A stretch of 64,000 nt of DNA, taken from assembly GCA_037043015.1 (NCBI GenBank), contig CM073330.1, positions 7,582,012 through 7,646,011 on the forward strand, written 5' to 3'. The DNA comes from Bryum argenteum. Taxonomy: Eukaryota; Streptophyta; Bryopsida; Bryales; Bryaceae. The translations under genes and the position numbers were made by a program. Below are positions 11,261-25,316 of this stretch, in pieces (position 1 is the stretch's first letter; each line of letters starts with the position of its first letter). Under the pieces are notes generated by a model. It was not told where the DNA came from and made no database searches. It was given only the letters and a program-made list of their open reading frames with translations.

Positions 11261-13199
11261 AATTGCACCACTTCCACTAAATTCTTCCCTATGCTTGCTC
11301 TCACATTTAGTGTTCATGGTTTGAAGGTTAGTGTTGTAACACTTTCATTGGTGACTTTTAACATTTAATGTTATGGTTTGTAATTAACGTTTGTAACACT
11401 AATCAACAACTCTTGTGTAGTGTATTCTCTAACACATAAGACAAATGTGCGTAGGACCTTGCTCAATGAGTGAGTTGTTTCTATGTTGTTATATAACAAC
11501 CCTAAGGTTTCCATAGGGATAAAACCTCTTGTAGTGTAAGTACTTGATATTTTGCCCCATTTTGATGGCACATTTTTAAATTATCCACATAACCTCATAA
11601 TTTTCTTTGAACTTAGACCCCAAGTGACCGAGTATGCTATTGCAAGCAGAGGTTTTAGTTGGTTTTGCACATAGTTATATCCAAAAGTCTAGTCATGGTC
11701 TAGTTTAGGGTGGGATTCAAATTTTTTTTAACACTACTATAGTTCTTTCAGATTCTTTTCTCAAAGGATATTTGCTAAATACCTACACTGATGTACATGT
11801 ACATAAAACCTTAGATTCCTTATTATTTGTGAGATCATAATGTTTAACGGTGAAATTAGAAAAAAATCCCCCCTTGTTGAAATAAGGGAGACTATAAGAT
11901 TTTTCATGCTAAAATAACCATTTTGTTTTAAAAGTAGACTAGCTATAAATCTCTCCGAAATAGTGTTTATAAGTGAGTTAAGGATACGCTTGCATGGTTT
12001 TTACCCCTATAGGGTATCAAAAACCAGTTAATATGTTTGAAGTTTCACATGAGACTTTGGTGAATCTGAAAAGGGATGTCCAACATCAATTTTTGTAAAT
12101 TCAGATTAGAAGATCAAGCCTTAGTACCTCTTTTAGATGTAGATAGACAAAACTTAAAAATAAGCTTAGGGTAAATTTTTTGCAAACCAAATGTTCCTAG
12201 AATGATTCTACAAATATATAAAAATATACCTTAGTTTTGAGAAGGTTTCATCATGTCATGATTGCACCTCTAAGCTTCTAGTCTGAAAGACCTCCTAAAG
12301 TATGAGGAACTTTGAAGCATGAGTGGTCTTGTTGGGAACATATGAGAATAATCTATAGTCGTCAATATGTTTGATTTCATAATATCAAAATAAGTGAATG
12401 CAGGCTTGACCAATGTCAAGTGACTTGTATAGGGCATGAATTGACTTACAATCATGAGGTATGATGGAACAAGTTGTAGGTTAATCATCACAAGCTGACA
12501 AAGAGTGTATCAGAATATCGAAGCTTGGGGTTTCTTTCCAGTACTCAAAGTTTTGTAGCACCAACTTATGATGGTAGAGATTTTTATAAGGAAAACAAAA
12601 AACACAAATCCAAGTTTTATAATTATGCCACTAATTGGTTGATAATGAGATATAAACCAAATGAACAAATCTCTTATGATTCAAACAAAACCTAGAGGAT
12701 TAATTTTGCACTAAATCACAAACTTACAACAAATTTCTATTTTCAAAGTAGGTCTTAAAATCTACTCTTTGTAAAGTTATGATACAAGCACATATAAGTC
12801 TAAATATAAAGTCTAAGTATGAAGTCTCAAATTAACTTCTAGTTAATTTGGGACCTTTTCATCTATTCCAAACTTGTAGGTGCAAACTTGCATTGGTGAA
12901 GGTCTAACTCAAAAATTCATATAATAATTATAGAAGTATGTTTTTTGAAGAACTGATCTTAGTAGCATGTCTTGAAGTAACAATATTTTTGACCTTCAAA
13001 TGCAATGAGGTTCTTGAAGTTGAAAACAAAACCACATATAGTGTTCAAAGTTTATAAATTATTTAGACTTCTGATTAATTATTTCATTTTCATCACCAAT
13101 CTTGACATCAGTCGATTTGTTGCTAGGTCCAAATTCTATATTGAATGCCAATCATATCAAGTAAACTTGAATTGAAGTTTTACAATATTTATATTTATC
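11261..13199. other. AT-rich intergenic sequence
   Basis: Further degenerate repeats related to the 11.1 kb copy extend to about 11430 ('aacaactcttgtgtagtg' recurs). After that nothing is recognised until the first exon at 13200. Confidence 0.45.
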
Positions 13200-16100
13200 A
13201 TGGCTCCAGACAGTATGCATCTACAGGTACATAGTTTACAAAGTTTAATAGAATTATTGACTAAGATTGATGTTCTATGATAGCTATTGTCTTATTATTT
13301 GAATTGAATGTACTCTTATCAAAAAGATGTGATAGGTTAATGGTATTCTAATGGTAGATTCTACTAAGAATTGTTTAGTATTCCTCTCTCTATAGGTGGA
13401 AATAAGGAAAAAACTAAATTTGTGGGATTGGAAAATATCAAATATACGATTATGTGTTGGAAATGGAGATCGGACATTGCAGTGGTTGGGTTATGTTGCT
13501 TGCAACTATGTAGCTTTTGAAAATGGTAAGCATGAATTACTCCATATTTACGTCTACATTTATATAAGTCTATTGAGAATACAATTAATGACTTATTATT
13601 CAATATCATGATATAAGGTGACATTGTTAAAAACTTAATTTCACCATATTGAATCACAATTGTATTTATGATAGGTATTGTCACTTCAAGATGTGTCCCT
13701 CAAGGAATCCTAATAAAGGTATACACTACATGTTCTTAATTTTAAGATAAAATGAAATGTATATGAAAAAAAAGATATAGAGGTTTTTGAAATGTTAATA
13801 GTTAATGAATTACTATAACTTCCAATATACATATATGCTCTTAATCGGTATATGATTTAATATACATAAATACAACATATTCTTAGTAATATCATCTTGT
13901 AAAATGCTAGTAAAAATAAGAGTATATATTTTTGTATAATTTTTAGGGAAAATTGGTGAACACTAAAAAAACCATAAAAGACACTTGTGAGGATGAAGAA
14001 AAAGTAATTGTTGAATATTCAAGTGAGTATTCATCTTAATATTCATATACCAATTCTATAAATCAACGTGATGACAGTAAAGTAAAAGATCTCAAGGAAC
14101 TTCTCATTAGTCAACTCATATTGTTTTTTGCATTGTAAAGGTGGCCCCGAATCATTTACACAATGCGCAGAAGGAGAAATGTCAGATGGTGATAAAAGAA
14201 TGAGAACTTCTCTTATAAAAGCTGGTAGAATCAATTAATTGGATGATATTGCTTTTTAATTTCATTTTCCCTTACGGAATGAAGTTTGAGTAATCTTTAA
14301 GATCACATATATAAATTGCAAGTTGTAATCATATAAGTGTTGAAAGCATTGTTTTTATACAAATAAAAGATACCACTTATAATAGGATTGATTTTTTTCT
14401 ATGCATTAATATAGGGTATGACATGGGCGAGAATGATGAAATGTATGATCTAATCAATGAAGTTGATGCACTTGTGACTAAAGTGGTGAACCTGATATAT
14501 GAGGTTGTGAATGAAGTAGATGAGCTTCTTCATGGAAAAAGAGTAAGTTCCTAGGCTTTCATGTATTCAAATATCTTACAAACAATTCAAATAAATGGTG
14601 AGATTTGAGATTTTGGTCAAGGTCCTATTTTCTAATAAAAACCAATAGAGTTGAAGCTTGTCTCATGATCAATATGTGTTTCAAAAATGTGAATAATGAC
14701 CACTTTAAATTATACAAATTTATACCTTACACAATAAAACACAATATCATGTTATACTTTAATGACAATGATGATATCTATCACAAGTAAATAAACAAAC
14801 AATGAATCAATCAGATTGAGATACGACATGATGAAGGCACCGGTTTGCCAATGGACATACTTACAATAGATGTAGTAGGAGCTGAAGGAGTACCTCCTGA
14901 AATACTATATGAACGTAATTATTATTTTGACGTATTTTAATTATAACTTCTTGTAGAATTCTTAAATTTTACAATTCTGTTTTATTTTATTACATTTATT
15001 TCCAAAAGTGCAAATGCAAAAAAGTACTTTTGTTCTATTAAAAGTAGCAAAAAACATTCTAATTTTGCAGTTGATGAAGATGGCAATCAAGTTCTTGATG
15101 AAAATGGAAATCCAATTCCACTTCCCCCACCAGAGCCAGATCCTCCAAAAGATGAAGAAACATATATGGAAATTGCACTTCCTTTCTTTGGTATATACAT
15201 AACAATTATATGCAATTATTATAAAAAGAATTTGAAATTTATTAAAAATAAAAAATAAAAAAAATTGGTTGATGCTAAAGTTAAAATCAACAGACATCTA
15301 TTAGTTTCACACAATATATAGTATCAATTTAATCCAAATTTGAAAATATTTGTTTAGATTTTACTTTGATTATAGATTGATATAAGGATTTTTAGCATCT
15401 TCATAATATGTATAAACTTGGTTGAAAAAATGGCAAGAGCTAAGTAGTTGTATACCAATGAAGAGTCTAAATACTTTTTTCCCAGTATCTCTATATTTTG
15501 TTCAGTATTTTAATTTTCTAATTAACCCCTAAATTTCCTTGTTGCAAAACGGTGTAAGTCACAAAATTTGACCTTCCTTTAGATTAAGCTCAAAAAATCT
15601 CAATCTAAGAAATATTCAAAAAATTCAACCGTAAGATCTCAAATTTCACTTGACATTCTTCTCACATACCAAATTTGAACCGTTCATTCTTCCTCATTTG
15701 TGAGATTATAATGATCAAAGTTGGCTGATTTTTCCTCCTGCGGGAACCTCCAAAACCCGTTTCGGGTTTTAAGGAAAGTTAGGGGTTAACTATGAAGACT
15801 TCAATAGTTGAAAGCGGTATCCGATTGATGTTCAAGAGTATTCAATAATCATTGCTAAAGATTTTGAACATTAGTCTATACTGCTGAATAACATGAATGA
15901 GTTTATAGTGAAGGTAAGAAGTGTAATGGCACAAAAAAATTAAATCAAAGAAGTCATTTAAGAATTAAAATTGTTGGATATTATTTCAGAAGAGCGCGAT
16001 TACGGGATTCTAGAAAGGATTCAATTGGCTTTAGGTGATATGAGTGGAGATCTTGCAAAAGAAGAATTTAGATTGATGCGTGAAGTATTGAAGGGCCATG

Positions 16101-19100
16101 ATGGTAATTGTTGATGATGTTTTCAAAATACTATGCATTAAAATCAAACTTATATGGTTTGTTATCACACACTAAAGAAGAAAATTGACTACATCTAAAT
16201 GAACTCAAACATATTAATAATACTTTGTGTTTCAATCTTGAATTGTAGTTCAAATCATATCAGTATTTCTTTGGTATAGCTCAAAAGGCAATGAACTACA
16301 TGACAAAGATTTTGGACTTTTGACACTTGTAAGTACTTCATATTAACATGCAAAAGATGAGTATGTTAAGATTCATTTTTGTGTAACATTTTACTTCACA
16401 AATGTGAAACACTAGAGATCAGGCTACATTAATTTGTCATAATAGTTGACATCAAAATTTCTTTTTTGTTAGGACCAATGGAAGTTAATGTGGAAAGAGT
16501 TAGATATACCTAGTGATGTTTTAGATAGTAAGATATCTGAGATTTTATTTTGCATTAATCTCTTTCGATTTTATTAACAAGTTTATCTACTTATAAGTAC
16601 ATCAACATACATAATACTTTCTCCTTATTAATAATGATTTATTCTCAACACATCTCCTTGTGGTTAATTTAAATCTCAACTCCTTATTGTAGCTTCTTTG
16701 ATTACACCACTATGGCAAGAATTCAAAGGTATAGGCCAGATGGCAGGGTGTTATCATCTTAACTTATATGGATATTACGCTACTATCATGATCTCAATTT
16801 TAAGTAAGTTTCCATATCATTGTTTGAGAAAAATAAAGTAAAAGATTTGTCTCTAAGATATCTTACCTCAACTTTGTTGGCAATTGAATACCAAATTCCT
16901 TTGTTTGAAAGTTGAAACAAACATGGTATGTTTTAGAGTAGGAAGAAAGTTGTCTCAAACTGCACAACTTAAATTGTAAATTCATAGGTGTCATATTGAC
17001 TAATTTCACTACTCCTTTGAGACTCAATAATTCAATCTATATGTAGCACTACGCACTATAAAACTAGTCGTTCACCACTGGATCAAAGTTCACTTGTTCA
17101 AAATGGAGGCTTCACCCTCTAGACTAGTGGTTCTTGAATTGGTACATGTAAAAGCACATTTTAAATTGCCAATTTAATGAGATAAGTTTATTATTTTAGG
17201 TTATTTTTACACATGAAATGTTCTTGAATGATTGTCTTCAAATATAAGACAAAAAACTTGTGATACTAATACGCCATGCTGTCCAAACTTGATAGGTATT
17301 TACAGTGGATTTAACTCTATACCGGAGCTCTCTTGCCTTCCAGACATGGTTTGTTGTCTCTTTCACATTCACTAAAAGAAAAGAAAAATTATAAATATAA
17401 CAACACAAACCGAATGAAATAGATACAAATATTCATGCATCAATACCTCAAGTCTTGATTTTCTGTACTTTGAAGTCATACATTATTGTTGCACAACGTT
17501 TGTTAATAATATACAAATAGATGAAAGGTTTCTAAATATATTTAAGGTCAAGAATTTCCTAATAAAGTCTTTCTCCAATGTATTATATAGGTTTCACATT
17601 TTATTCAAGATATTCTTGTTCCCAAGTTTGAGGCAATAATTAAAACTAGACTTCAAGAATTTTTTGATGTAGATGTCTCAAGATATCAGGTATGATAGTG
17701 TTGATACAAACTTATTGATGTTCAACTAAATTGCAAGACATTCGTATTTGAAGCAATTAAAATAAAAAAAACCTTGACTCTTAATGGAAAATTTGAGATG
17801 ACTTTGACCACCCTTTTGAATAAGAAAAATACCAAATCAACAAGAGTAACTTTTACATATAAACACTTTAGTGTATAAAAAGGAGAACCAAAGGTTGCAG
17901 TATAATAATATAATTGTTAGCCTGTTTATAAAGAAATGGAAGAGACAATAGAAAAAGGAATATATGGAAGAAATTTAGCTAAAGAAATTATAGAAGAAAA
18001 TAAAGAAAGGGAAAGAGAAGCGATACTAAAAGCAGCCGAAGATAAAAGAATAGCAAAGTTACCACCACCGCCACCTCCTGAACCTGAACCCGAGCCTGAA
18101 AAAAAAGGTCCAAAGGATTCCAAAGAAAAAGAGCCCATCATAATGGAGGATAAATGTACTCAAGTTCTTGTTCCTGAAGAAGTTAAAAACTTGATACCAT
18201 ATTTTAGGGTATTGTGCAATAACAATCAACTATAATGTCTAAACAAAAATCACTAAAAGTATATATGTAAATATGCCATATTTAAGTATTTTTGAATTCA
18301 TGGGTTCCTTCCTTTGAGGTTTTAACAATTTACTCCCTCTTTCTCTGAGCAAAATACCTTGATTTGCTTGAAAAGTTTCTCTCAAAAGAATAGGATGATT
18401 TGATATCAATGAGTATCCGGAACATCCAAAGCATATCCACTTATATCTGAGCAATCTAGACCATTAGAAAAATCCAACTATTCTTGGCAGATCATGGTGC
18501 TTTTCTAAAAGAAATATCCAATTATTTTTGGCAAATCATGGTGTTTTTCTGAGACGGAGGGAGTAATATCTAAGCATTGATGGTATACAAGTATTTGATT
18601 CTCAATGTTGAGATATTACAATGTTACACAAAAAAAAACTTAAAAATTAAAATTTTACTACTTTGGAAATACAATAAAATTACATTAAATTGCAACATGG
18701 TCTATATAGTAAAAGCACCCCATAATTACTAAAGTTGCTTTGTTCTTGGCTTGATAGCAGAAATGGAAAATAATGGGCGACATATGGGATCCTGAAATTG
18801 CAACATTGGCTATCATTTATGCACTGGAAACAACCCCGGTATGACCACTTTCACTTTCAAGTGTCTATACATATGTAGTAAATATTCGAACTATTAGAAA
18901 AATATTTCTAATAGTCTATATTGTAAAGCGCCCTTACCTTGATCAAAGTCCTAATTACTCATTGTTCTATAACAATTTGATTATGAAGAGAATAATCTTG
19001 TTGTGTAAAGCGTATTCTAATTAACATTAATAAATATTTTCAATATTGCAGAACATGAAAGATTTTCAGCCACTACCAACAGATGAACTTACTTTTGGAA

Positions 19101-19772
19101 TGACAGAATTAGAAAGGGTATTTATAAATCATCTATAAAATTGTAATACTAAATTACATGTAAGAGTATATTGTATGTCCATCTCTCTCCGTTCACACCT
19201 AAACGGACCAAATATCTACATACTCCCTTCGTCTTATTTAGAAAAATACCATGATTTGTTCAAAAAGTTTCTCGAAACACTTTGTGTTGTTGTATGAGCC
19301 TCTTCGTCCAACAAGGAACTCGAGCTATCCTAATAGGTCATCCAGTAACTGTTATATGTGTGCCATTCATGTTGTATATATCTGTAACACAAGATGCATA
19401 TTGAGGCTCTGAAAGTTGAATCTCATTCCCTTGTAATATTGGAATCACAATATTTTAGTGAGACTGAGGGAGTCATATTCATGAAGTTGCATAAAAATTA
19501 ACTTCATGAGTCTCTCAAGGTCTCTAAATGTATATTTGATTGATGTGCAGATGCTAACGGCGGCATCACATGCGGCCTATGTAAAAGTTCCCATCAAACG
19601 AGTGTCCGAATTCTCGTTCTTCAAAACACATGTGGACGAATGTTTCCAAAGAGGAGGTTTAGCCAAACCTTTGTATTCAAGCTACGAGCAAAAGAAGAAA
19701 TATTTAGCATCCGTTTGCTTGAGATATGGTGGCAAGCCTCCTCCCGCACCACCGGTGTTTGAAAAGAAATAA
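13200..19772 (+). CDS. 18-exon gene, unrecognised 624-aa protein
   Basis: Exons by hand: 13200-13226, 13396-13525, 13675-13718, 13947-14022, 14141-14224, 14415-14542, 14815-14914, 15071-15190, 15990-16103, 16249-16328, 16473-16527, 16693-16803, 17296-17348, 17591-17689, 17921-18208, 18761-18838, 19052-19117, 19551-19772. All introns are GT-AG and the 1875 nt give one frame with no stop, strong evidence of a real gene. Visible in order: WDWKISNIRLCVGNGDRTLQ, an acidic stretch, PIPLPPPEPDPP, a helical part with VFLWYSSKGNEL and LDQWKLMWKELDIP, a charged helix, a PPPPPPEPEPEPE linker, and a conserved-looking tail ending GGKPPPAPP. No signal peptide or transmembrane segment. I do not recognise the family. 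The tryptophan-rich helical blocks and proline-rich linkers recall flagellar-associated proteins, expected in plants with swimming sperm, but this is a weak inference. The start at 13200 is the nearest ATG giving a spliced frame. Confidence 0.75.
15526..15785. mobile_element. TTAA-flanked MITE in intron 8, 260 bp
   Basis: TTAA at 15522-15525 and 15786-15789; ends CCCCTAAATTTCCTT and inverted CCCCTAACTTTCCTT. The interior matches 3532-3790. It sits between exons 8 and 9 of the 18-exon gene without disturbing splice sites. Confidence 0.85.
18331..18564. mobile_element. Stowaway-like MITE in intron 15
   Basis: A 230-bp element (18333-18562) flanked by TA on both sides, beginning CTCCCTCTTTCTCTGAG and ending in the inverse (CTGAGACGGAGGGAG). 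The CTCCCTC end and TA duplication are the plant Stowaway (Tc1/mariner) signature. Confidence 0.8.
19221..19474. mobile_element. second Stowaway-like MITE, in intron 17
   Basis: It begins TACTCCCTTCGTCTTATTTAG and ends ACTGAGGGAG with a mutated right TA. It shares 'aaaataccatgatttg'-type sequence with the 18.3 kb element. Confidence 0.7.
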
Positions 19773-20740
19773 ACTATGTGTAACTTACCCCTACAAGGTC
19801 GAAGCAGACACAAAGTGTCCAATGAATGAATTTGCGATTGTGTCCAATGGATGCATCTGAAATCTGATACTCGACAATAGACAACACTTGTGTGCAATGA
19901 ATGAACTTAAGATTTGATACTCGACAATAGACAACGTTTTCTCATTTGAAATCATCTTCCCAACTTCCACATCATCCATATGTAATGGGCTCAAACATTC
20001 TAGGTTCACCACATATGGTTAGGTACGGTACAACACACAATCATCTACTACATTCATCCAACTATACATCGAATAGAGGGACTAGATAGCAATTGTAAAA
20101 ACAAAAAAATAACAATAATGTTCAAAAGCCATTATCATAAAGACACTAAAGAAAATGTTCTCATATTACAAACCTAGAGAACACAAATTTGTTGTCAACA
20201 TAGTGCGCCTCCCAATTCTCATTTTTATAGAATCAAGCCGAGCTTTAAGTTCCAAGAAAAACTTAGCAATGGCATGAGAGGTCCAAGAAAACAAGCTATT
20301 TACAATTGTTAAATGCACCCAAGGTCCTAAACTAATGGATGCCCTTCCCTAAACTACTACCTGCACATTTTGATTTGTTGGGGTTATGGATACAAATATT
20401 CTCACAATTTTTGTGGCTTCAGCGAGGGAATTGCCTCTACCTGGTACCTATAATTTTAAAATGACCTCCGATAGAAATCTCATTTGATTCCGCTACCTAT
20501 ACTTCACTGAATGCCATCTCCTGCCAAAAGAAAACAACACAACAAAATCCCCCATTCCGTGAACAAAAAGCCACAAAATCAACAAAAACCCAGTTCTCTA
20601 CACTAGAATCAAATACAAGCCACAATACCACATGTTCTCCAAAGCAACAGCATCTCTACATATTAGTAACAACATTCTGTATTATTTGGCATGTACTAGT
20701 CAAAGCCTATCCTGTTATTTCATGATAGTGTTATTCCTAG
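19773..20740. other. intergenic between two convergent genes
   Basis: Probable 3' UTRs on both sides. A short direct repeat is visible at about 19870-19935 ('gatactcgacaatagacaac' occurs twice). Nothing else recognised. Confidence 0.45.
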
Positions 20741-23330
20741 TCAAAATCTACCCGGAAGTTCGAGAATCTGATTTTGAGCATGTGCATCTTTGAGTGGAAG
20801 ATGCTGTTTGTGGGAGAAAAGGGAGTACAAGTTGAGGTTTCGATACGAAACAATAAAGTGTGATAATGAGCAATTATAGGTAATGTAGAGTACCTTGTCG
20901 CAAATAGGGCAGCGATTGCTGCGCTCCATCCATTCGTAAATGCAAGCAAGATGGAAGTCATGGCCACATTCTGTGGTTATCTTGGGGTTCTCTATTGTGT
21001 ACTCTGCACATCGCAACAATACCCCGTTTTAAAAGTTAGACCCAGACTAGTAGGGATCAGTCCCTACCGCAAAAGCGATAATTAAACTTTGAGGTGACGA
21101 CCGCTTTTGAAATGACACTGTGCAATCTTTATAGCAACTCCGCACTGAAAGAGGTTTTTCTTGCAGATCAATATGTGCTCTTTTGCACGCATTATTCTAT
21201 GTGATCTAGTCTCTCGATGTGGTGCTCTTTCGGAAGGCATTCATGATTCTACTCCAATTGAAGCTTCACTCGAATTCCAAACTAAAACAGATACATTCTT
21301 GCAACTTAATGCGTTTCCACTTGGAGCATGAATTTACTTCCAACAAAAGCAAGAGTAAACATATATACAATCCTCAGAGAAGTCAAAAATAGAATTCCGC
21401 TCAAACAACAACTAAAACTCGAGAACATTCCGCAATGCATCTCTTCCAACGATTATAGTTGCAAGAGATGCTAGAAAGAGTGAGCATCTAGCAACTCAAA
21501 CTTCCTTTCAACTCTGTATAAGAATTGCAAGGGAGGTTGATGGTCATTAGCAACTCAAACTTGTGACAACTCAGAATAAGGCCGAGAATTCACTACCAAT
21601 TCAAGCTTGTTTTTAAAAAAAAAGGTGGAGAGGATAGAAGAAGAGAGAGGAGAAAGTACCATCAAGGCAAGTAGGGCAGACATCATCATCATCGAGAATA
21701 GAAAGCACAGAATCAATCCTCGGAAACGCCTTGGCATTCTTCTCAGGCTTCAAGCTCTCTTCCGGCTCCACACCAGTCCCAGTCCCAGTCCCGGTGGGGT
21801 TGCGTCTTTGCAGGGCGGTCCCTCCACCACCATCAGCGGTAGAGTGTCTGAGAGTTTCAACGTGGTGGCTCACGCCACTGCTCTTGTCCCGCCGTGATAA
21901 ACCCGCGTTTCGCAAGAACCTGGGGTCGGAATCGTAGGGCAACGGTGCTGGTGGTGCCCGGAAAACTTCTGGTATCGATGTATCTACATTGTTGATGTTG
22001 TTGCTGCTGGAGACTAACTCTCCACCTCCTGCTGCTGCTTGATTTGCGAACACCGCCTCTTGATCGTTCACTTCATCATATTGCTGCAAAGTTCGCAAAC
22101 CAGACCTCATCAGTAATCATTCGATTTGAGCTTTAGATATTATCACAACTACGAATGATCATCAAAGAATGTTCGTGTAAAATACTCTTACTGATCGAAA
22201 CAGTGATCCTATATTGGCGAGACTAAAGTTCTGCTACATGAAAATGAGCATAGCCGAAGAAACTACATACCCATGTATGTGTGAACTCTAGGATACTAAC
22301 ATTAAGTAATTCGACTCAAACTGGCCAGGTACTGGATTAGTATCATAACATGCTAAGGGACTCGATCGCCAGTGAATCACTTCCATATCAGCTTTCCAAG
22401 AATCATCAAAAAATGGTGGAATAACCTAATGTTACATATGAGTGTGAACTCGATACTAGTAGCACTAAGTGATTCGATTCGAAAATTGACGAGGCATAGT
22501 ATTAGACTAGGCTCAGAAAATAGATAGAATGAGACTAGCAGTTTCCTTCCAGCAGGAAAACGATGAAGAGCAATCGGGAGCAAACTCAAACGAATTGACG
22601 AGTAAAAAGCCAAACAGCAGAATTGTGTCGGTCGAAGTTAACCTAACCTCTTCGATTAGGGTAGAATGCACAATTTACGGAACGAGAGCAGTTCTAAAGT
22701 ACCAACATTCTGCAAGACAAGTAGATTAAGCTACTTAGTGAACTGGTATCCTTTTAAGCTAACGAAGAAGCAATCTCGATTCACTAATAGATCAATTCTA
22801 CTTCCTTTCGCGAACCGACATGCCTCTCATCTGGACAATGCGCAGTAAAAACACCAGACCAAAAAGCGATGCCATCAATATCACGTCAGCTCCCGAAGAA
22901 TGTCGAAATAACCAGATTCTCAATCGAAGAGCCTTAAATTCTAGCACATTGCTCATACAGAGAGTAAACCCTATGATACAAACACCAAGTCCAACAGATA
23001 CAAAAACTGGCGAGCTAGTACAGAAAGCAAACACTCAATCGCCTTGCTAAATTCCGATCGGAAAGAGAGGAATGCGATAAAGAGTGATCGAAAGCGCCAA
23101 CCGAAAAAGCGGTCGTCAACAGAATGGTGTCGGTTAACCTAACGATGATTCGATTAGGTTAAAACCTCCAGAACAGAATTAAACCTTAAGAAAGAGAGAA
23201 AAAAAGGGCGTACCGTGAAGAACCAGGGCAAGCAATTGCGGAGACAAGCGCAATGTCGCCACAAAGCAGCACCGTGTTGATGCGGCAAATAATCATCATC
23301 TGAGCTAAAGCAGCAACACAACGCCCCCAT
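20741..23330 (-). CDS. RING-H2 E3 ubiquitin ligase, At3g02290-like family
   Basis: Exons (minus): 23214-23330, 21660-22083, 20894-21003, 20741-20767, all GT-AG and in one frame, 225 aa. It starts MGALCCCFSSDDD: Gly2 and clustered cysteines suggest N-myristoylation and palmitoylation, so membrane attachment. The middle holds PLPYDSDPRFLRNAGLSRR, typical of this plant family. The C-terminal RING-H2 reads CPTC, then CGHDFHLAC, then CPIC, giving all eight zinc ligands, with IYEWMERSN between. As an E3 it would bind an E2 through the RING and pass ubiquitin to unknown targets. The last exon (ILELPGRF) is the least certain, because relatives usually end with an EM-type acidic tail. Confidence 0.85.
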
Positions 23331-23919
23331 AGCCACTTTCTCTCTTACTCTTCCTCCTCCGACGACGACACCCGAAACACGATCACTCGGTTTTCTCAAC
23401 AAACAAAATTGTGGGTCACTGCCCAACCCAAGATTCGTGCATGCATGCAAGCAAGCAAGCAAGGAAGCTCCACGCGCAATTGTACCACCAACCCCTCTGG
23501 CTCTTCCTGATTCTCGATCGTTCTCTACTGTTCTTTCGACTATCTGATTGCGATCAAGGCCATGTCACTTGAATCGGGTCAAGTGTCGCATTGTTGGAGG
23601 AGTTGCAGGACCCGGTGATCGGTGGCGTGCGCGTTGGAATTCTCGGTTCAAGGTGGTCGCTTTTTATGAGGGCCCCGACTGATCGATGAAAGTGAAAGTG
23701 ATGGTGATGTGGAAAAAGTTTCGGAGGGGATGGGTTTTGATATCCTTGGCCGGATATCTACCGGATATCAATCCATGGCCCTTGATGTGGCTTACTTGTA
23801 CTTCATGTGCATGAGGATTAATTTTATTATCCGGGTTGTTTATTATTTGTGAAATGTAAATTTTTTGGAGTTGGAAAAATAATGGTAGAGTGGGAGAGCT
23901 TATGTGAAGAGGTTAAAAG
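23331..23919. promoter_or_regulatory. 5' flank of the RING-H2 gene
   Basis: Less AT-rich than the surroundings; presumed 5' UTR and promoter by position only. It contains the short microsatellite gcatgcatgcaagcaagcaa near 23441-23462. No specific motif called. Confidence 0.4.
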
Positions 23920-24427
23920 AAATAATTTGCCTAAACTTTTTATTGGGTGCTCCTTATACTGCAAAGTGTATGTGGTAAAATTTGTAATGCCAAATTTTTG
24001 GGCCTTCTAGGATATTTCTTGGGTTGGGAGCTGAAATGGGGCAGCTCAAAGAAGTAATGTTTTATTTATTTATTTATTTATTAGGAATATGTCAGTGACT
24101 AAATCACTACTTCGCTTTCAAAGTAAACCAAGTCAAAAAATTTACCAAATCTACAAGGGCAACCTTCAAAAATTTCAAAATCAATCTTACAATGCTCAAA
24201 AGAACTTGGAAGACAAACTTTAGATGTTACAATCTTGGAAATGATAAGCATACAACAATGTTTTTTTTAATCGATTGTTTAAAATTAGGCTTTATTTCAG
24301 GATCTTATGGTTGGAAGTCTAAACAAATTACAAAAATTTGGTCCAGACTTGGTTTAGAGTGCATAGAGGTAGCAAATAGCAGTTTTGAGGTTTCAAGCTC
24401 CAAAAAAACATCAAGGAGATTTAGAGG
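23920..24427. mobile_element. TTAA-family MITE, 5' end truncated
   Basis: It matches the 34035-34588 copy from 'ttgcctaaac' and 'tgctccttatactgcaaagt' onward and ends GATTTAGAGG followed by TTAA (24428-24431). The left terminus is missing. A (TTTA)n microsatellite lies inside at about 24060-24085. Confidence 0.7.
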
Positions 24428-24431
24428 TTAA

Positions 24432-25300
24432 AAGGGTTGATACTCTTGGGCACTTTTTGAAACAATGATTTGGCTCTTGCTAGGAAAAAGATAATTATAC
24501 ATATACAAATAATGTAATTCCATTGAAATCGTATGAACTCTCACTCGTAATTGTACATCTATACGCCGTGAAAGTAAAATTTTCTGATTCTGAATACTAG
24601 GAAGGAGCACAAAAGTAAAAAAATCATTATTTTTGTACTTGGAAACTTAGAGTGATTATCCATCAATACTCAATTCAAATGTAAAATTAGACATGTGCAA
24701 ATTCATGCTACAAGTGTACACATGGTACTTTACTGAGATCAGGACAACTATTACATACCTTCGGCTTTTAAGGGTTAAGATTTGCTTTCATAAGAGCAAA
24801 TCCATTGATGGAGCCAATTGATGAGAAAGTCCTCTTGTGTGATTGGTCTATAATTTCTTAAAGGGCAACTTTCAAAAATTATATCTCAAGTAGAGGGGAC
24901 AAGTTATGACACGACCAACACTCCAACAATTAGAAGTTACAAGAATGGAAGGCAAATTCATGGCCTTGAAGCTATCATTTGACTTCATTATGGAAGGATT
25001 ATTTCACTAAAATATTTTATTGAGAACAAATAATAATTATGAAATGTAGTCAAATTTTATGATATCAAATGGCTTTGTTTTTCTTTTAATAAAGTGACTT
25101 CAAATTTAAGGCGTCAATGCATGTTTTTGCATATTCTTCCAAGTCGTTGTCCAAAAGTTACCCAATAGTGTCCTTCAACTCCATTAAATACTAACAATAT
25201 GGCCCCTATTTTTTTGTATCTAAGCAACATGGAGTCGTTGACACATGGTTGCTTGTGTGATTTTTTTGCAGTGCCTGAGATGGCATTATAAACAAATAAA
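24432..25300. other. AT-rich intergenic sequence
   Basis: No gene recognised. A terminus-like CTTTTAAGGG followed by TTAA sits at about 24767-24780, resembling the right end of 63058-63282, but no left partner is evident. Confidence 0.4.
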
Positions 25301-25316
25301 TAAGATTACCAAAGCC